A stretch of 64,000 nt of DNA from Clavelina lepadiformis (GCF_947623445.1 NC_135245.1:8005501-8069500); one strand, 5' to 3'; positions 12,201-24,860 are shown, numbered from the stretch's first letter. Numbers and translations: made by a program. The notes: a model not told the origin generated them from the sequence alone.

Positions 12201-15200
12201 CTAATGTTTATCAATAGCTACACTTCGATGTGAGTGAATAAACTTGTGTTTTTAGTGTGTTTATGTTGTGGCTCTTTTAAAACTGGAATTTTTTATATGC
12301 GGCTCGAGCATGAAGCAGGTCTGGCCACCCCTGTACTATACTGACAACCTTAATCTTAATTCCAAAGTTGTTGTTTATTTATACCCTATTTGAAGAGTTA
12401 CATAAAGTGTCATGCAAGTATAATAGGGTGTTAGTAGGTCACATTGCATCTATTATTCTCAACTTGACTATACATCTCTTTTATAGGTTGCTCAATTAGT
12501 TTTGGGATTTCTATCCATAGCTCTGGGAATTACCTTGGAAGTGTTTGCGGCCATCACACAATGCGACTCATCTATAATGAATTGCTTTCCCTGTACTGTT
12601 ATTGGACCTGGCATCTGGTGTGGTCTTGTTGTAAGTTACATGAAGCTTATCGGAATATAATAATGTACAGTATTTAACATTTATTAGTGATAAACATAGT
12701 TGAGTTTTAGAGGTTTGTAAAAATCTTCTGTTGAATTTACAATATATATATCTGATTCTTAAGCTAAAATATCAAAGATATTTTATTATGCTCTATGCAG
12801 ATTTTATTAGTTGCCTTTCAACTACAGTACAAGCAAAATCTTATTTTTACTTTTCTACTACAATAATATGAAAGATTACAATACGTACCACAATTTTTGT
12901 CTGGCTACTTTTTTTAATGCCCCTTTATGTATTTTTGGGTGCTGAGTTCAAAAATCCAGTTAGTTTTTTCGTATCATCGTTACTTTTTGAGATATTCAAA
13001 CTTTGATATAGCTGTAAGTATAACAAAATGTGTTCTACTCTTGCAGTAGATTTTAACTCCACATCAAGGTTCCGTTTGGTTTATTAAACGCAAAAGACAG
13101 TTTAAAAAGGTTAGTAAGAAATGCTTGAAGATAAATGTAACATAGTTTTGTCAAATAGTAAGAGTCGTTCAAAAATATACTTTTGAGTGAACTTTTCTTT
13201 TATGACCACTCTTCTCTTGCCTTACTAAAGACCAAATGTAGTTTCCCATCATTGCACTATCCCAGCGGCCTTTATATTGTTATTCCATTGGCTCAATATC
13301 CTGATGAAATCTCTCACCATGTTCCTCACTGAAGTCACCAAGATTTTCTCCAGATGGAAACATAAAAAATGAAGTTTGACAGACATGCGACAACCCATGT
13401 TTTGGGAGCTTTTGATAAGTTTTTCCACCAACTCTTTGTAATTTCTGTCCCTTTTATTTACAAAAATCCATCAACCACACCTCGAAATGCTTGCCATGCT
13501 TCTTTTTCTGTTTCTCTTCCAAGCTTTTACACTTTAACATTGTATTTATATGGGGACCAACAAATATTCATCCTTTTATTTTGTCAAGTGATAGTCTGGG
13601 AAACATTGAACGGATTTCTTAAAAAACTGATCTTTGAAAATCCAAAGCTTTGACAAACTGTTTTACCAGGCCTAGTTTGATATGAAATGGAGGCAGTAAA
13701 ATTATTTCCCGGCTTACTATAGGTTCCTTGATGACGTTGTACATTCCTGGATTAGTTTTTCCCGTGCCGGCCAATGAATTTTCTAATAGTGCTCATCGTC
13801 AGCTCTACTATTCCACAAGCACAAAAAGCAAGAGTATTTTGTGTAACCACACTGCAGACCAAGCAAAATTCCCAACATTATAAAGTCACCACAAACATAC
13901 TACTTAAACTGAATGTAACTGATTTTAATGAGCAGCTGCTTGACGTTTTCATAGTCTTCTTTCATCTTTAAGGAATAAGAAAAAATGAAAATTGACGATG
14001 TATATAACAAATAATTTTTGATTACAGCTAAAGAATCCTTGTGCAAATACTACCAATAGCTTTAATTGTACATGTTCCCCTGTTGCTGTAAATTACCTAC
14101 ATCCCACTGTATTTTTGTAGCGCCAGGCTGCCACTTAATGTAAAATGATATCTTAAATACATCTGCTTATTAGTATATGTACATTTTACATTTTTAGATT
14201 GTAGTTGCTGGAAAATTTGGAATAATTGTAACCAAGCGAAAGAGTCCGTTTTATGTAAGTATATACAGTATGTGTATTGAGGGCAATGTTTCAAACAGTA
14301 CTACTTGTTATTATGAACATTGACCTGAACTGTTTTGCATTGTTTTATATCATGTCAGTATAGAAAGTAAAAAATAATAGTTTGGTCATACTAATATGAG
14401 CAATATTTTGGAATTAATGAGCAACAGTAAATTAGGTTTTTATGTGCCAAGTTTTTGTGAAGAAGTGTTTTTGTGTAATGTTATAATATTGATTGCTTAT
14501 GCATGATATATATTTTAGTGTATCTTAAAATTGATTTGGTTGGTAAGCATCTGCGTCAGTTTCTGTCGTTCGACAGAGATTAGAACACACATTGTGTTTT
14601 GTTCATCATAGTCTTGTTTGTGGCTCCTTATTAGCTATACTATAGCTGTTTGAAATATCAAGTACTATGAATGCTACAAACAGCATTGTTATAAAACAGG
14701 GTTGACGGACCTGTTCGCTATCGCGGGCCACTTTGTCAGTTATAGCTGAGTAAACGGACCTCACAACTTTTTAGCCATACATACTAAAACCTGTAAAATT
14801 TTTCATAATAATTAGCATTCAAGCGCAACCGCTTCATTCGAAAGGTTTTTAGCTGCTCCCGCCACCTCAAAAATTACATCGGTTGAGTGCGGCAATCTAT
14901 TGAAGACATACTGCTGTGACTCAATCGTGCTAGCAGCATTTGATATCGCATTGTGCAAAGATTAGAAGCAGATCAAAGAAAGTGCATGACTGCTGGTCTC
15001 GCCGGAATGCTTCGCCATGCAAGAGCGATTGTCAAGCTGATTCACGGGCCACATGTTTGTCACCTCTGTTATAAAACAACGACCGTACATAGCTAAGAAT
15101 GTATCATAATTGATTGATCGTGAAACATATCAGTTAACTTGTAACTCTGGATATCAAACATTGAGAAAATATTTCTATTTTTAACAAACAAAACCAATCT

Positions 15201-18200
15201 TGCATTGCAGTTATTGATAAAGTTGTGAGTTGTATATTTCTTAATTGAGTTATGAAAGCAAACTTAGGTTATCCATATTTTCTAACCATCGTGTCAAGAA
15301 GGGAAATGTGCTACAAAGTTCATTGTGGCTTGACTTAGTTGAGTATGGTTACTACTCAACCTCTATGCAATACAAGCTTATGGTTTTAAAAATCGTTGTC
15401 TATAGCAGCGTGGTCCAACTTCTTTTCATCGCGGGCCAAAATCAGAAATTTTTTTATCTTGCGGGCCAATGTTTTTAAATTAGAACTGAAAAACAATGTG
15501 ACATTGATATTAGAACTGAAATTAGAATAGTTCAAAATTTAGCTGTTAAATGCTGATCGATGTGACATCTGCGGTCGAGGTTCTTCCTCGACAATAACGA
15601 CTATCAAAGCTAACTATCAATTCGCGGGCCAACTTTGGCCTGCAGTTGGACCACGCTGGTCTATAGCATTTCAAAATTTTACGCCACAAATTACCAACAC
15701 TTTGCATCAAATTAGTATTATATTACATCAAATTACCAACACCAGCTTTGCTTGTTTTAATAATGTGAACAGGTTTGTGTTTTATGCAGGTTTTGGTTAC
15801 CGTATGTTAATCCATGAAACATGATTTTAAATATTTTATGGTTAATTACAGGAAACATGCTAAGGTAAGCTTAAGTGCGTAGTTTAAACTTACTTTGAAA
15901 AAAGATTAAAACATATTTCAACACAGACAGGTCAAGACGTCATAATAGCACCTTAACAACATATACAGTGGGACCTCGTTAATCCGGACCCCGAACAACC
16001 GGAATCCCCGCTATCCGACACAAAACTGCCGGGAACGGATTTCTTCCTATGTATTTTACCCCTTTAATCCGGAAACCCCGCTGTCCGACTCCGACACAAA
16101 AGTTTTGGAACAAATGTGCTAAATCAATAGCAATAAAATTCGATAAACCGGATTATTAACATTTAAGCGAAAATGATTCACGATTGTCCTAATACACTAT
16201 GTACACTGGGTAGTTAGTTGACGAAACAATAGCCGATTATCTACGCATAATAATGTTGCGGTCTTTATTGATTCAAAAGTACAGTACTGTACAGCATTGC
16301 GCTTTGTAAAAAATTTTAGCCGCACAGCTTTTTAGTCATACTATGAAATACTGTACAGTATTTTAGAAACGAAAAAATAAATTGTTCATCAACAGTAACA
16401 AACAACACTTCCGCGGTCGCAAAAACATACGTACAGTACATCGGTTGAGTGCGGCAATCTATTGAAGACATACTGCTGCAACTCAATCGTGCTATCAGCT
16501 TTTGATATCGCATTGCACAAAGATTGGAAACAGGTCAAAGAAAGTTCAAGACTGCTGGTCCCGCCGGAATGCTTCGCCATGCAAGAGCGATTGTCAAACC
16601 GATTTGCGGCCGAATGTTCGTCACTTGGAAAGCATTTGTCTTTAATACGGTGGTTCTGGGGTTCGACACTGGGTCGGATCATACAAAAAATGTAATTTTA
16701 TTTTAGTTGCTGTCCAGCCAGAAAGTCGGTACTTAGAATTGGAGTAAGGTGCATACTGCGTTTTGTACACGGTGCTGCATTTGCAAAATTGATTGATTTT
16801 TTACTTTCCGATAATCCGGAAACCCCGCTAAACCGACATTTTTTGACGAAACGAAGTGGTCCGGATTAACGAGGTCTCACTGTATATATGTTATTTCACT
16901 TTTTGTGAATCAGTATGCCAAGAGCCAACAGAGTAATTGTATTCCACTCCATCACATAAATTCCAATCTGTCGAAGAAAAGTTTATGTTATGAAAAACAT
17001 TTCATTTTAAATTGTCTTTAAGCAGTTTTTGATGTGTAAAAGTCCTAAATATTTCAGTTCCACCTCTCAACGAAATCCTAAATACGCTACAGTGTATGAT
17101 ACATGATTTTAAATATTAATGATGGATTTGTTGAATGCAACTTTTGGGGTTTAATACCCTCCGAAAAGCTGAAGAGCCACTGATATATATAGAACTTTTA
17201 GCAGTATTAATACATTGTTTTTTAATCTATGTATGCTGTGCACGGCACTTGATTAAATATTTTTGTTTATTTAGATTATTGCCTTCACAGCTGTCAATTC
17301 ATCATGTGCAATACTTGCTTTAGGCGAAGTTTCTCTTGCTGTACGTGGTGCAATAACTGACCGAATGGTTATACACTTTTCTCGGGATGAATGGGTATTT
17401 AATAGTATTGTACCATAATGCAGAAGCTATAGTAGTTCACAGGTGCCTACTTCTGGGGTTAGCACACCATAGTATTTTTTGACTAATATAAGTTACCTTA
17501 AATGAATTATAATTATTAAACAATCGATTAGACTTTCATCAATTCAATCGAGTATGGTGTTGTTACTGCTGATGACTTGTTTTGTCCATGTTTTGAAATG
17601 AATACATATTGATAGTGTAGTTAAAAACCTATAGACAGCAGACAGCACAGCATAGCAAAGTATTGTTGTAAGGAAACACCTTATTGATGAAGATTAAAAT
17701 ACAGTGGTTGTCACTTTATAAGGCCATGATTTGTAAGCCAACCTGCTTATTAAGCCTAATTTAGAGTGGATTCGATTTACTTCATATATTTCTGTAGTAA
17801 ATTTAGACTGCTTTATAAGCCTAATTGTATAAAATTGAGGGAAAAAAAACAAGGTGAAAAGATTTTTGTGTTCTTCATGCCAAATGTAGCCAAGCCATGA
17901 GCTGTTCACCCCTTTTCTGGGTAGCAAGCTTAAATTCTGATGCAGCTGTTGCACCACAAGTTCGGTTGAATATAATATGATCGATTTTTCATGATTTTGT
18001 GCTGTAAAATTGTGGCTGATTAAAAGAATTAAATTCCTTATTGTCTGTAGGTATTGTGTAGGAATGTACTGAATCGTGTTTTTTGTATTCAGTCCGAAAC
18101 CAAATTTTTGGAAAGAAATGATTTTTCGGCTTAAAGTAGAATGTGATTATTTCATCTTAAGTTCTTATTATTATTTCCTCTTAAGGAAGTTCTTCCATGT

Positions 18201-21200
18201 TTTAGTTGTTTGGTATACAAAGAATTTATTTCTAATTTTGTTGTTGGTAAGTTAGTCAGTCTGAACGATTTAAATATAATAACCAAGTATTAGTTGTTTA
18301 AAATTATGGCTCGCAACCAGTCGCCCAACACTGATTTCAAGTTTTATCAGCCAATAATTTTGATGTCACAATAGGTTACATTTTGATGCCGCAATTGAGT
18401 TGAGTTGATTAAAGAAGTACCATATCACTCCAACGTTCAATATGCTGCTTACAACTAATTTTCATGCAAAGTTAAGACTTTATTGGAATAGTAAGATAGA
18501 AGCTATCCAGAAAATCCATTTACAAATCTTTACTCTAGATTGCCTTTCTCTGTCGGTATCCTCTAATCACAACAAAAAAAACAATTCTGTACTATACAGA
18601 TTTTCTCCTAAGCATAGCAACACTGACTGACTTAGCCTAAGGTAAAGACTTTGGAAGTCTCCAATAGAAAGGTTGCTCCCCTTAAGCAATACTGGAATTT
18701 TAAAATGTTCTTTTCAGAAGAGATATTCTGGTAATGACACTGTACATTCTTACTTAAGTAGTGCCTTTAGTATTCATTTACAATTAAATGTTTGAGGTTA
18801 AGACGTTAAATGTATGTAAATCAGAAATCAATATCCAAATTGTGCTTTAAGCATATAATAAGATAGGCCTAGCAACAAGCTTGACTGTGGTCTATATGAC
18901 CAAATGCAGTCAACAGTTTAGATCCAAGTAAAATTGTTATTTTTAAATTAAGCATGGTGTGGTGAACAGATTTACGGTTTGAAGTCATCAAATTTTTGCA
19001 ATTGACTTGGAAAGAATTTATTTAAAGTTTGGTCATCAGCTTGAGCTGTTTGCTAACCTCCCAGATGTTTTCAGAAGTAGGTGCTAAAGCAAAAAGTAAT
19101 GCATTTATATGGACGAAAAATGGAAGTTTGTATTTTTATGATTGCACTCATTAGGCTAACATTTGTATGCCACTACTATGTATTTGACTTGTATTGGTGT
19201 TTATAGGGTCGTCATCTTCCTACACACATGACCATCACTAACAGTGTTTTGGCTGTAGCTGCATTATTATCTGCTATCTTGTTCTTTGTTGCTGCCTGTC
19301 ATTCATGGCAGTATACATGTTGTCCCACAAATCCAGCCGTGAGTAAACCTATTTTTACATTGTTCCATTAAGTTTTCCAAGTTGCTCCAAATTTATCTCT
19401 TTCAATGGCGCATTTAAGTTCTGTGTTTAACATTCACACAGTGATTCAGTTTTGATAAAGATATATTTTTACACTTAACTTTATGCTCTGATTCTTAAAT
19501 CTGTTATGGCCTATAACAGAGGTGTCCATATTTTTTGTGTTCATGAGAGACTTTTACAAAAACCAGGTCACAGCTATTAACTAAAAGAAGTTTATGCATC
19601 AGATGCGAAATATAGTTAATCATTATATACCTGATCCACAAAGTATTAGATGATTTATACTTAACAACGCTTTAAGAAACAGAAACAGGCTTTCCTATAT
19701 GTAACATAAAAGAAAAAAATAATTAATAGTTAATGTAGCGACGATGAAAAATTTTTAATAATAGATCTGAAACTCTCTCTATCCTAAAATTGGCTTTTAA
19801 AATCCTTTTAAAACGAAATAATGAAGAACTTTAATTACAAAGTTTTGGATTTGTGACAGTGAGTGCCATAAAAATATCCCACACCTAAATCTAGTTGTTT
19901 TTTAAGGTATAATTCAACCTTTACCTTTAATATTTACTTCTGACCTTCTGTGTTCTTAACTGCGTTCGATTTCATCAGTTTCTTTCAAGTGCACATGTTA
20001 CAGAGAAGATTGTTTTATAGTATTTGATTTGCCGAACATTGAAGTAACATTTTTAGTTGGCGTTAATTCTGTTTGCTACTTGGAAGAACAGTCAGCCTTC
20101 CCGAGAAGTTGGAACTTTCAGTTATTATGTCGCTTGTTGACGTTATGCGTCACAGATTTGTTGCATATTTTGAGCTTGGCAAAATGTTTTGTTGCAGGTT
20201 GTATGAATATACTGATTTATATGAACTTATGGCATCAACAGGATTCATTCAATTTATTTTCTAAAACTCGAGATAGCTGCTTGTTAGCTTTCTCCTCAAA
20301 TTAGCTTGTTTTCCCTCCCCAATAAAAAATAGTCCGGTAAGTTCACGGACACAGACAACATCTACCCGGAACTCATACTCCATGATGGTTTTCCTTGATG
20401 ACTTGGCTGTGTAGCTTTTTGTTGTTCTGTTGTAAAGCCACAAAATCTGGAGAAGAGCCCTTGTAATCGCACTCCAAAAATCTCGGAAGCAACTTCGTCT
20501 TCTACAAACTGATCATGGTTGATCAGCTATGACTTTATAGTCGAAGTCACAAATTGTATTTCTTGCCCTTAAGTATTAATTGTGTGAAGCTTTATCGGGT
20601 GAGTATCATGTTGTCGAGGTACGTCTGAGTTTTGGCTTTCCTCAGCCTTTTTTCCTACAACTGTGCTTGTTAATAGATCATGTACTAATCCATTCCTATT
20701 GGCAATGTGTCCAAAATGTTTTAGTTTTCTTTGGTGGATGTTGGTCATGAGATTCCAGTCTTCTTCAGTCAAATTTCTGCCTTGTTTATTGGTTTTCTTT
20801 TCTCTCTAATTTATGTATAAAAGTTTTCCGTAACACCACATGTCAAAACTATTTATACATCTGATGTATGCCTTCTTGCAAATCCATACTTCACTGCCAA
20901 GTTGTGACAGGAAAAACTAGTGAGAGCATCAGATGTACTTTGGTGCACTTGCCTATGTAACATGGTTTCTAGATTTTCTTCACTGACACTGCTATTGATT
21001 TGGCAATGCCAATTCTTCTGTGGATTTTCATATTATCATCATACTCGTCTACGGTGATAAAATTTCCAACTTCGCAAAAACTTTCTACTTTTTTAATTAC
21101 CTGTGTTATCGACTGTCAGCTTACTGGTGTTGCTTTGGATGTCTTTGATTGCTGTTAGTTTTTTTCTGTGAGTGTATTTTTACACCTGCTTCTTTGCTAA

Positions 21201-23173
21201 ATGCTTTAACTCTATCCAGGCAGGATTGAGAGTTCATATATGGAGCCGGCTATTAAAACCTCATCACCTACATGTCTTAAGTTGGTAATGTCTTTTCCAG
21301 TGATTCGCACAATTCCTTTAAAGTTTTTAAAAGCTTTTCTGCATACAAATTGAAGAGGTGCACAAAAAGTATGCAGCCCTGTCTTACCCCTTGTCCGATT
21401 TCAAACCGTTCAGTCAGTCCAAAACCTGCCCTTACCACAGTCTTTTGGTCATTGTGCTGACACTGTATTAACTTTATGGGCTTGGAAACCAAGGTGTTCT
21501 ACATATGGTTATTCGCTATGGCAGGGGCGTTCAAATGGTGGATCTCTATCCGGATCCGGATCTTTTCAACTTTTTGTGTGTGCTGTAGCACACTTCACTT
21601 TTGACTTTTACAAAGTTATTAATATGTTGTAGGACCTACAATGTAGGGTGCATTTACAGAAATAAAGCACCATAAAAATTAAAGCATGTCCAATATGTTT
21701 ACTATTCGTATTTAGTGGATCATCATGTTGTCAGGTTTGGCTGTGGTGGATCATGGCAGAAATCATTTGAACACCCCTGCGCTATGGTATCAAAAGCCTT
21801 CTTGTAAAAGATGTAAAAAATGTAAACATCTTAGATATGTCGGCAGGTTGGTTGATTTTACAATGTTTTTCGATGATCATTTCATTGACCATTCTCAACA
21901 ACTCCATAGGTATGCCATCTATTCCCGGACTTTTCCTACTCTTTATTTAAGTTATAGCATGTTCGATTTTACGCATCAAAGGTTTCTAATTCTTCCATAT
22001 CCTTTGGTGTAGGATTTCCATCCACTTTCCTCTAAAGATTTTCATAATATTACTTCCATCTCGATTTTCTTTTTCCCAAATCATTTCACCGTCATGTTTC
22101 TGAGGGTCTTGTAGAAATGCTAATGTGTTGCCATATTATTTGGCCCAGTTCAGGTTACTTCAGGTCGAAACTTAAGTGACCTCATTCCTTGTGATTTTAT
22201 TAGACATTTGTAGATTATAAAACGACAGTAAGCCCTAAAGCCTGGCATTAAGATCTAATTAAAATGTAGCTTTGAAAAACGTACTTCTCAAGATCTTGAA
22301 ACAGTCAATTCATAAGTACCAGGGCCGACTAAAATTTCATAAATAATGTAATTCAGTACTTTTTCCAAGTGCACCGACGGTACCAGTATTGGTACTGAAA
22401 ACTACCATTGCACGGTAACTTGGTTCAACAGTCCAGCGGTATTGCCCACCTCTGGTTAATGGTACCAACCGGTTAACTGATTCATCACAATTACTTTTTG
22501 CAAAACTAAAATAATAGGGTGAGATATTTGACAGCGTCGTCCTGGTAATATCCTACCCAACAAATTTTTATTGGCCTGCGTTCTATGTTTTGGGCACCCC
22601 AGGTCTATAGAGTTTAAGAATTGCATTTTTTGTGGCTTTATACATGTTATAGTTTGTTTTGATATTATTTCAGTATTTGGATTCCAATTTTTATCAGCCA
22701 ATGATCAACATAGGACCAACATTTCCTGCAGATATGCGACCTTTTGTATTTCCTGGTACATTTTCTTAAACTTTTAATTTGCCCTTAAAATATGTTCAAC
22801 GTTCATTAATCAGCACCAAATATTAGCAGATTTAAATAAACTAAAGGTATTTTAAATTTTGTTAATAAACTAAATTTAAATAAACTAAAGGTATTTTGTC
22901 TTTACCCAGTTTACGTGAAATTACTAACAAATTTTTGGTAATTCAGGGAAAGTTTGTATAACTGTTTCAGCTCGCGAAGTATACATGGCACCACAAGGAT
23001 ATAATGGAAATACAGATTTTCAGTCTTCTGGTGACATACCAAGCATGCAACCACTGATTTTGGTGCCAAGCAATCAGATTCCACCATATTATCAGTCAAT
23101 GCCACAATTTCAAGCATGGCAAGGCCCTACAGTTGGATTAAGTCAATCTGTTGCTACTTCAACTCAGCCTTGA
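9278..23173 (+). CDS. Four-transmembrane protein, MS4A/CD20-like
   Basis: Exons found: 9278-9385, 12487-12630, 14198-14254, 17275-17394, 19207-19338 and about 22971-23173. The first five join in phase 0. They give a charged cytoplasmic N-terminus, TM1 (LVLGFLSIALGI), a Cys-containing loop, TM2 (GLVIVVAGKFGIIV), TM3 (IIAFTAVNSSCAILALG) and TM4 (VLAVAALLSAILFFVAA). The last exon encodes a Pro/Gln-rich tail ending ATSTQP. The topology, the short loop after TM1, and a 57-base exon inside TM2 fit MS4A proteins; other tetraspan families such as ENTREP are possible. The last exon needs one extra base of phase, so a small exon between 19339 and 22970 is probably missing from this model. Predicted length is about 250 residues. 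Most of its 14 kb is transposon-filled intron. Confidence 0.75.
11261..11530 (+). mobile_element. hAT-type miniature element (family A)
   Basis: 270 bases starting CAGAGTTTCT and ending ACCACTG, flanked by GTATAGTG and CTATAGTG (7 of 8 match), an 8-base hAT target duplication. It is a reverse-oriented relative of 62,985-63,302: the two share most of their length. The 82-residue open frame on its minus strand is part of the repeat and not a gene. It lies in intron 1 of the MS4A-like gene. Confidence 0.85.
11823..12333. mobile_element. hAT-type non-autonomous element (family B), 511 bp
   Basis: The ends CAGGGGTGGCCAAAC and, inverted, CAGGGGTGGCCAGAC are flanked by a perfect 8-base duplication TACTATAC at 11,815-11,822 and 12,334-12,341. 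There is no transposase frame. A partial relative lies inverted at 41,433-41,710. Intron 1 of the MS4A-like gene. Confidence 0.95.
12888..13977 (-). mobile_element. Unidentified repeated coding element, copy 2 (broken)
   Basis: Reverse-strand relative of bases 1-1086, matching from the 3' non-coding end (12,888) to the equivalent of the window start (about 13,972). It is broken. It lies in intron 2 of the MS4A-like gene, antisense to it. I could not find clear terminal repeats or a target duplication, and the class remains unknown. Confidence 0.6.
14697..15068. mobile_element. hAT-type miniature element (family C), 372 bp
   Basis: Starts CAGGGTTGACGGACC and ends TTGTCACCTCTG, flanked by a perfect 8-base duplication TTATAAAA (14,689-14,696 and 15,069-15,076). 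Its right half (about 14,875-15,064) is closely related to the core of the pogo-type elements at 15,966-16,882 and 39,400-42,571. Intron 3 of the MS4A-like gene. Confidence 0.9.
15406..15658. mobile_element. hAT-type miniature element (family D), 253 bp
   Basis: Inverted ends CAGCGTGGTCCAACT at both termini, flanked by a perfect 8-base duplication GTCTATAG (15,398-15,405 and 15,659-15,666). The inner sequence repeats CGCGGGCCAA motifs, as does family C, so the two families may share an ancestor. Confidence 0.95.
15966..16882. mobile_element. Pogo/Tigger-type miniature element with hAT-derived core, 917 bp
   Basis: Terminal inverted repeats begin CAGTGGGACCTCGTTAATCC on the left and CAGTGAGACCTCGTTAATCC on the right (inverted), with TA on both sides, as for Tc1/mariner-pogo elements. 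Inner CCGGAAACCCCGC motifs repeat near both ends. The core at about 16,436-16,630 matches the right half of hAT miniature 14,697-15,068. Open frames inside are shared repeat sequence, not genes. A second copy in opposite orientation is at 39,400-42,571 and a decayed fragment is at 33,706-33,880. Confidence 0.9.
20330..22150 (-). mobile_element. LINE (non-LTR retrotransposon) fragment with reverse transcriptase, decayed
   Basis: On the minus strand the order is KSPGIDGIPMELLRMV (near 21,970), an AFDTIA block (near 21,790), FEIGQGVRQGCI followed by HLFNLYAE (about 21,410-21,340), LRHVGDEVLIAGS at the place of the YADD box (about 21,280-21,240), and RKLKHFGHIANRNGLVHDLL (about 20,730). This is the LINE reverse transcriptase and its C-terminal tail, interrupted by many stops. 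The catalytic YADD reads HVGD, so it is inactive. It lies antisense in the intron after 19,338 and is split by the hAT element 21,522-21,779. I did not resolve the clade. Confidence 0.85.
21522..21779. mobile_element. hAT-type miniature element (family E), nested in LINE, 258 bp
   Basis: Ends CAGGGGCGTTCAAAT and, inverted, CAGGGGTGTTCAAAT, with perfect 8-base duplication CGCTATGG (21,514-21,521 and 21,780-21,787). Removing it together with one copy of the duplication restores the LINE sequence YKKAFDTIA...NHM across the gap, so it inserted after the LINE. Confidence 0.95.
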
Positions 23174-23707
23174 ATACAAGAATAGACAAAGTAAAGTACA
23201 TATTTTCCCATAGTTTGTTTTATACATTGTTTTATAAATTTTTATCGTGCGTGATGTGATGCAATTGCTGTTCATGCTTTAATGCAAATATTAGAAAGCT
23301 ACTTGTGTTTTTTCTAGTTTCCGACTTCCACTCACTCCAACATTAAGAATCCTATAAGCTTGTTGAATATCATTCATGAATTGCATCTTGTTTTCTGCAG
23401 CGCCTAAGGCTAAAGGCTTCATGTAGGTTTTTGCATCTATAAATGACGATCAATGCTCATCAAGGGTCTGTTTTGCTCTGCAAATTAGTGTGAAAAGGAA
23501 AATCTCATAACAAAACACAGCATGAAAATTATTGCAATATTATTTTAGACACTTTTTATCATGTTGCTTAGTGTTCATCTAAGTTAATACAAACCGAGTG
23601 GTTTAAACAGTGCAGTTTGGTTATGGTAGCTTTAACAATGTTTATTGGTATTTTTTGGCGCCTGATGCTAAATTTCTATTTTTCAGTAAGTTATAATATT
23701 GCTGCAA

Positions 23708-23713
23708 AATAAA
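23708..23713 (+). terminator. Candidate poly(A) signal of the MS4A-like gene
   Basis: AATAAA about 535 bases after the stop at 23,173. Confidence 0.45.
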
Positions 23714-24539
23714 TTCAAAATATATTAAAATGTATACTAGACTAAATGTTTTATTTGGTTATGGGCATAGTTAGCCAGTTACCTTTGGTGGTGTTTTAGT
23801 TTTCAATAAGTACACTTTATTGTCCTTTTACGTTTTAGTCATATCACTGCATAAAACTTAGAGATTTTGGTGAGATACAATTTCACTTAAACGTTTTCTG
23901 CATACTCTGTTGTCAGTTGTCACCCTCCATTTTTTTGTAATTTACGTAAATGTAAACAACTAAATAAATTACTATCAATTTAAGGTATCGGTTTGTGAAA
24001 AAAATGTGGATTTGTATGCTTTGTTAGACCGTAAAAGGATCATTACACTGCCAAGTTTTAGCAATGATTTTTATGGTGTTATTTATTATAACAACGTATC
24101 GCTACGTGATTGAGTGTGTGTGCATAAACATTGACAACCACAACATCATAACTTTCTGTGTAAAGCTTTGTTGTGAAGAACGATTTGTTGCTTTCAAATA
24201 GCGACAATGATATAAGCTTATGTTATTTCATAAGATCACTGTTGTGAAATTTTTTTGCCACACAGTCGTACAAGTTGGGCACTTCTTTAAACCTTACATT
24301 TTTGTGTGCCGTGTTATTTGCCAATTAGTGTCGTACATAAACGCATGCGTTCAGAGCAGTTTAGTTTAGTTTATTTGCTACGCTTAGATTTGCTGTGTGC
24401 TTCTGTTAATGCAAGTTATTACCAATTTCTCATTTAGTTGGCAATGAAGGTTTTGTTAAGGTGTTAGCTGAGAAGAATTCTTAAATCAACGGGAGTTAGA
24501 TGCATGGAGGTTGTACGAGGCTTTCCTGATGCTATAGGG
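23714..24539. other. Intergenic, nothing recognised
   Basis: AT-rich sequence after the MS4A-like gene. I saw no coding block and no paired element ends. Confidence 0.5.
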
Positions 24540-24860
24540 CAGGGGTCGGCAACCTGCGGCTCCGGAGCCGCATGCGGCTCTTTCATCCTTCTGATGCGGC
24601 TCTTATTAATTTTATTGCTACAGTAGAAACAAACAGAAGAACACTCGCGTCTTTATCTCACTGAGCACATTATAGTAAATGAAAGTATAGTCATTATAGT
24701 TACTGAATTAACTGCTTTTATAAATGCGACACATGACAGTTTTGTTACAGAGTGTCGTTTTCGTTTTATTGTGAAAATAGTTTTGCGGCTCCCAGTGATT
24801 TTTATTTTGTGGAATATCGGTTAAAATGGCTCTTTAAGTGCAAAAGGTTGCCGACCCCTG
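24540..24860. mobile_element. hAT-type miniature element (family F), 321 bp
   Basis: Ends CAGGGGTCGGCAACCT at both termini (inverted), flanked by a perfect 8-base duplication CTATAGGG (24,532-24,539 and 24,861-24,868). The CGGCTCCGGAGCCGCATGC stretch near the left end is locally palindromic. Confidence 0.95.

Noticed and set aside
16650-16685. GGTTCGA stretch as a tRNA B box or tRNA-derived SINE
   Set aside because: No matching A box or cloverleaf could be built, and the stretch is internal to the pogo-type element.
16389-16695. Open frames on both strands near 16.5 kb as genes
   Set aside because: The same frames recur in the second pogo-type copy and partly in a hAT miniature, so they are repeat sequence.
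19508-19570. CAGAGGTGTCC as the left end of another hAT element
   Set aside because: No inverted partner or 8-base duplication was found downstream, so only a possible fragment.
22318-22460. CAGGGCCGAC...CCCACCTCTG as a hAT miniature
   Set aside because: The ends look plausible, but the flanks (ATAAGTAC and GTTAATGG) do not match.
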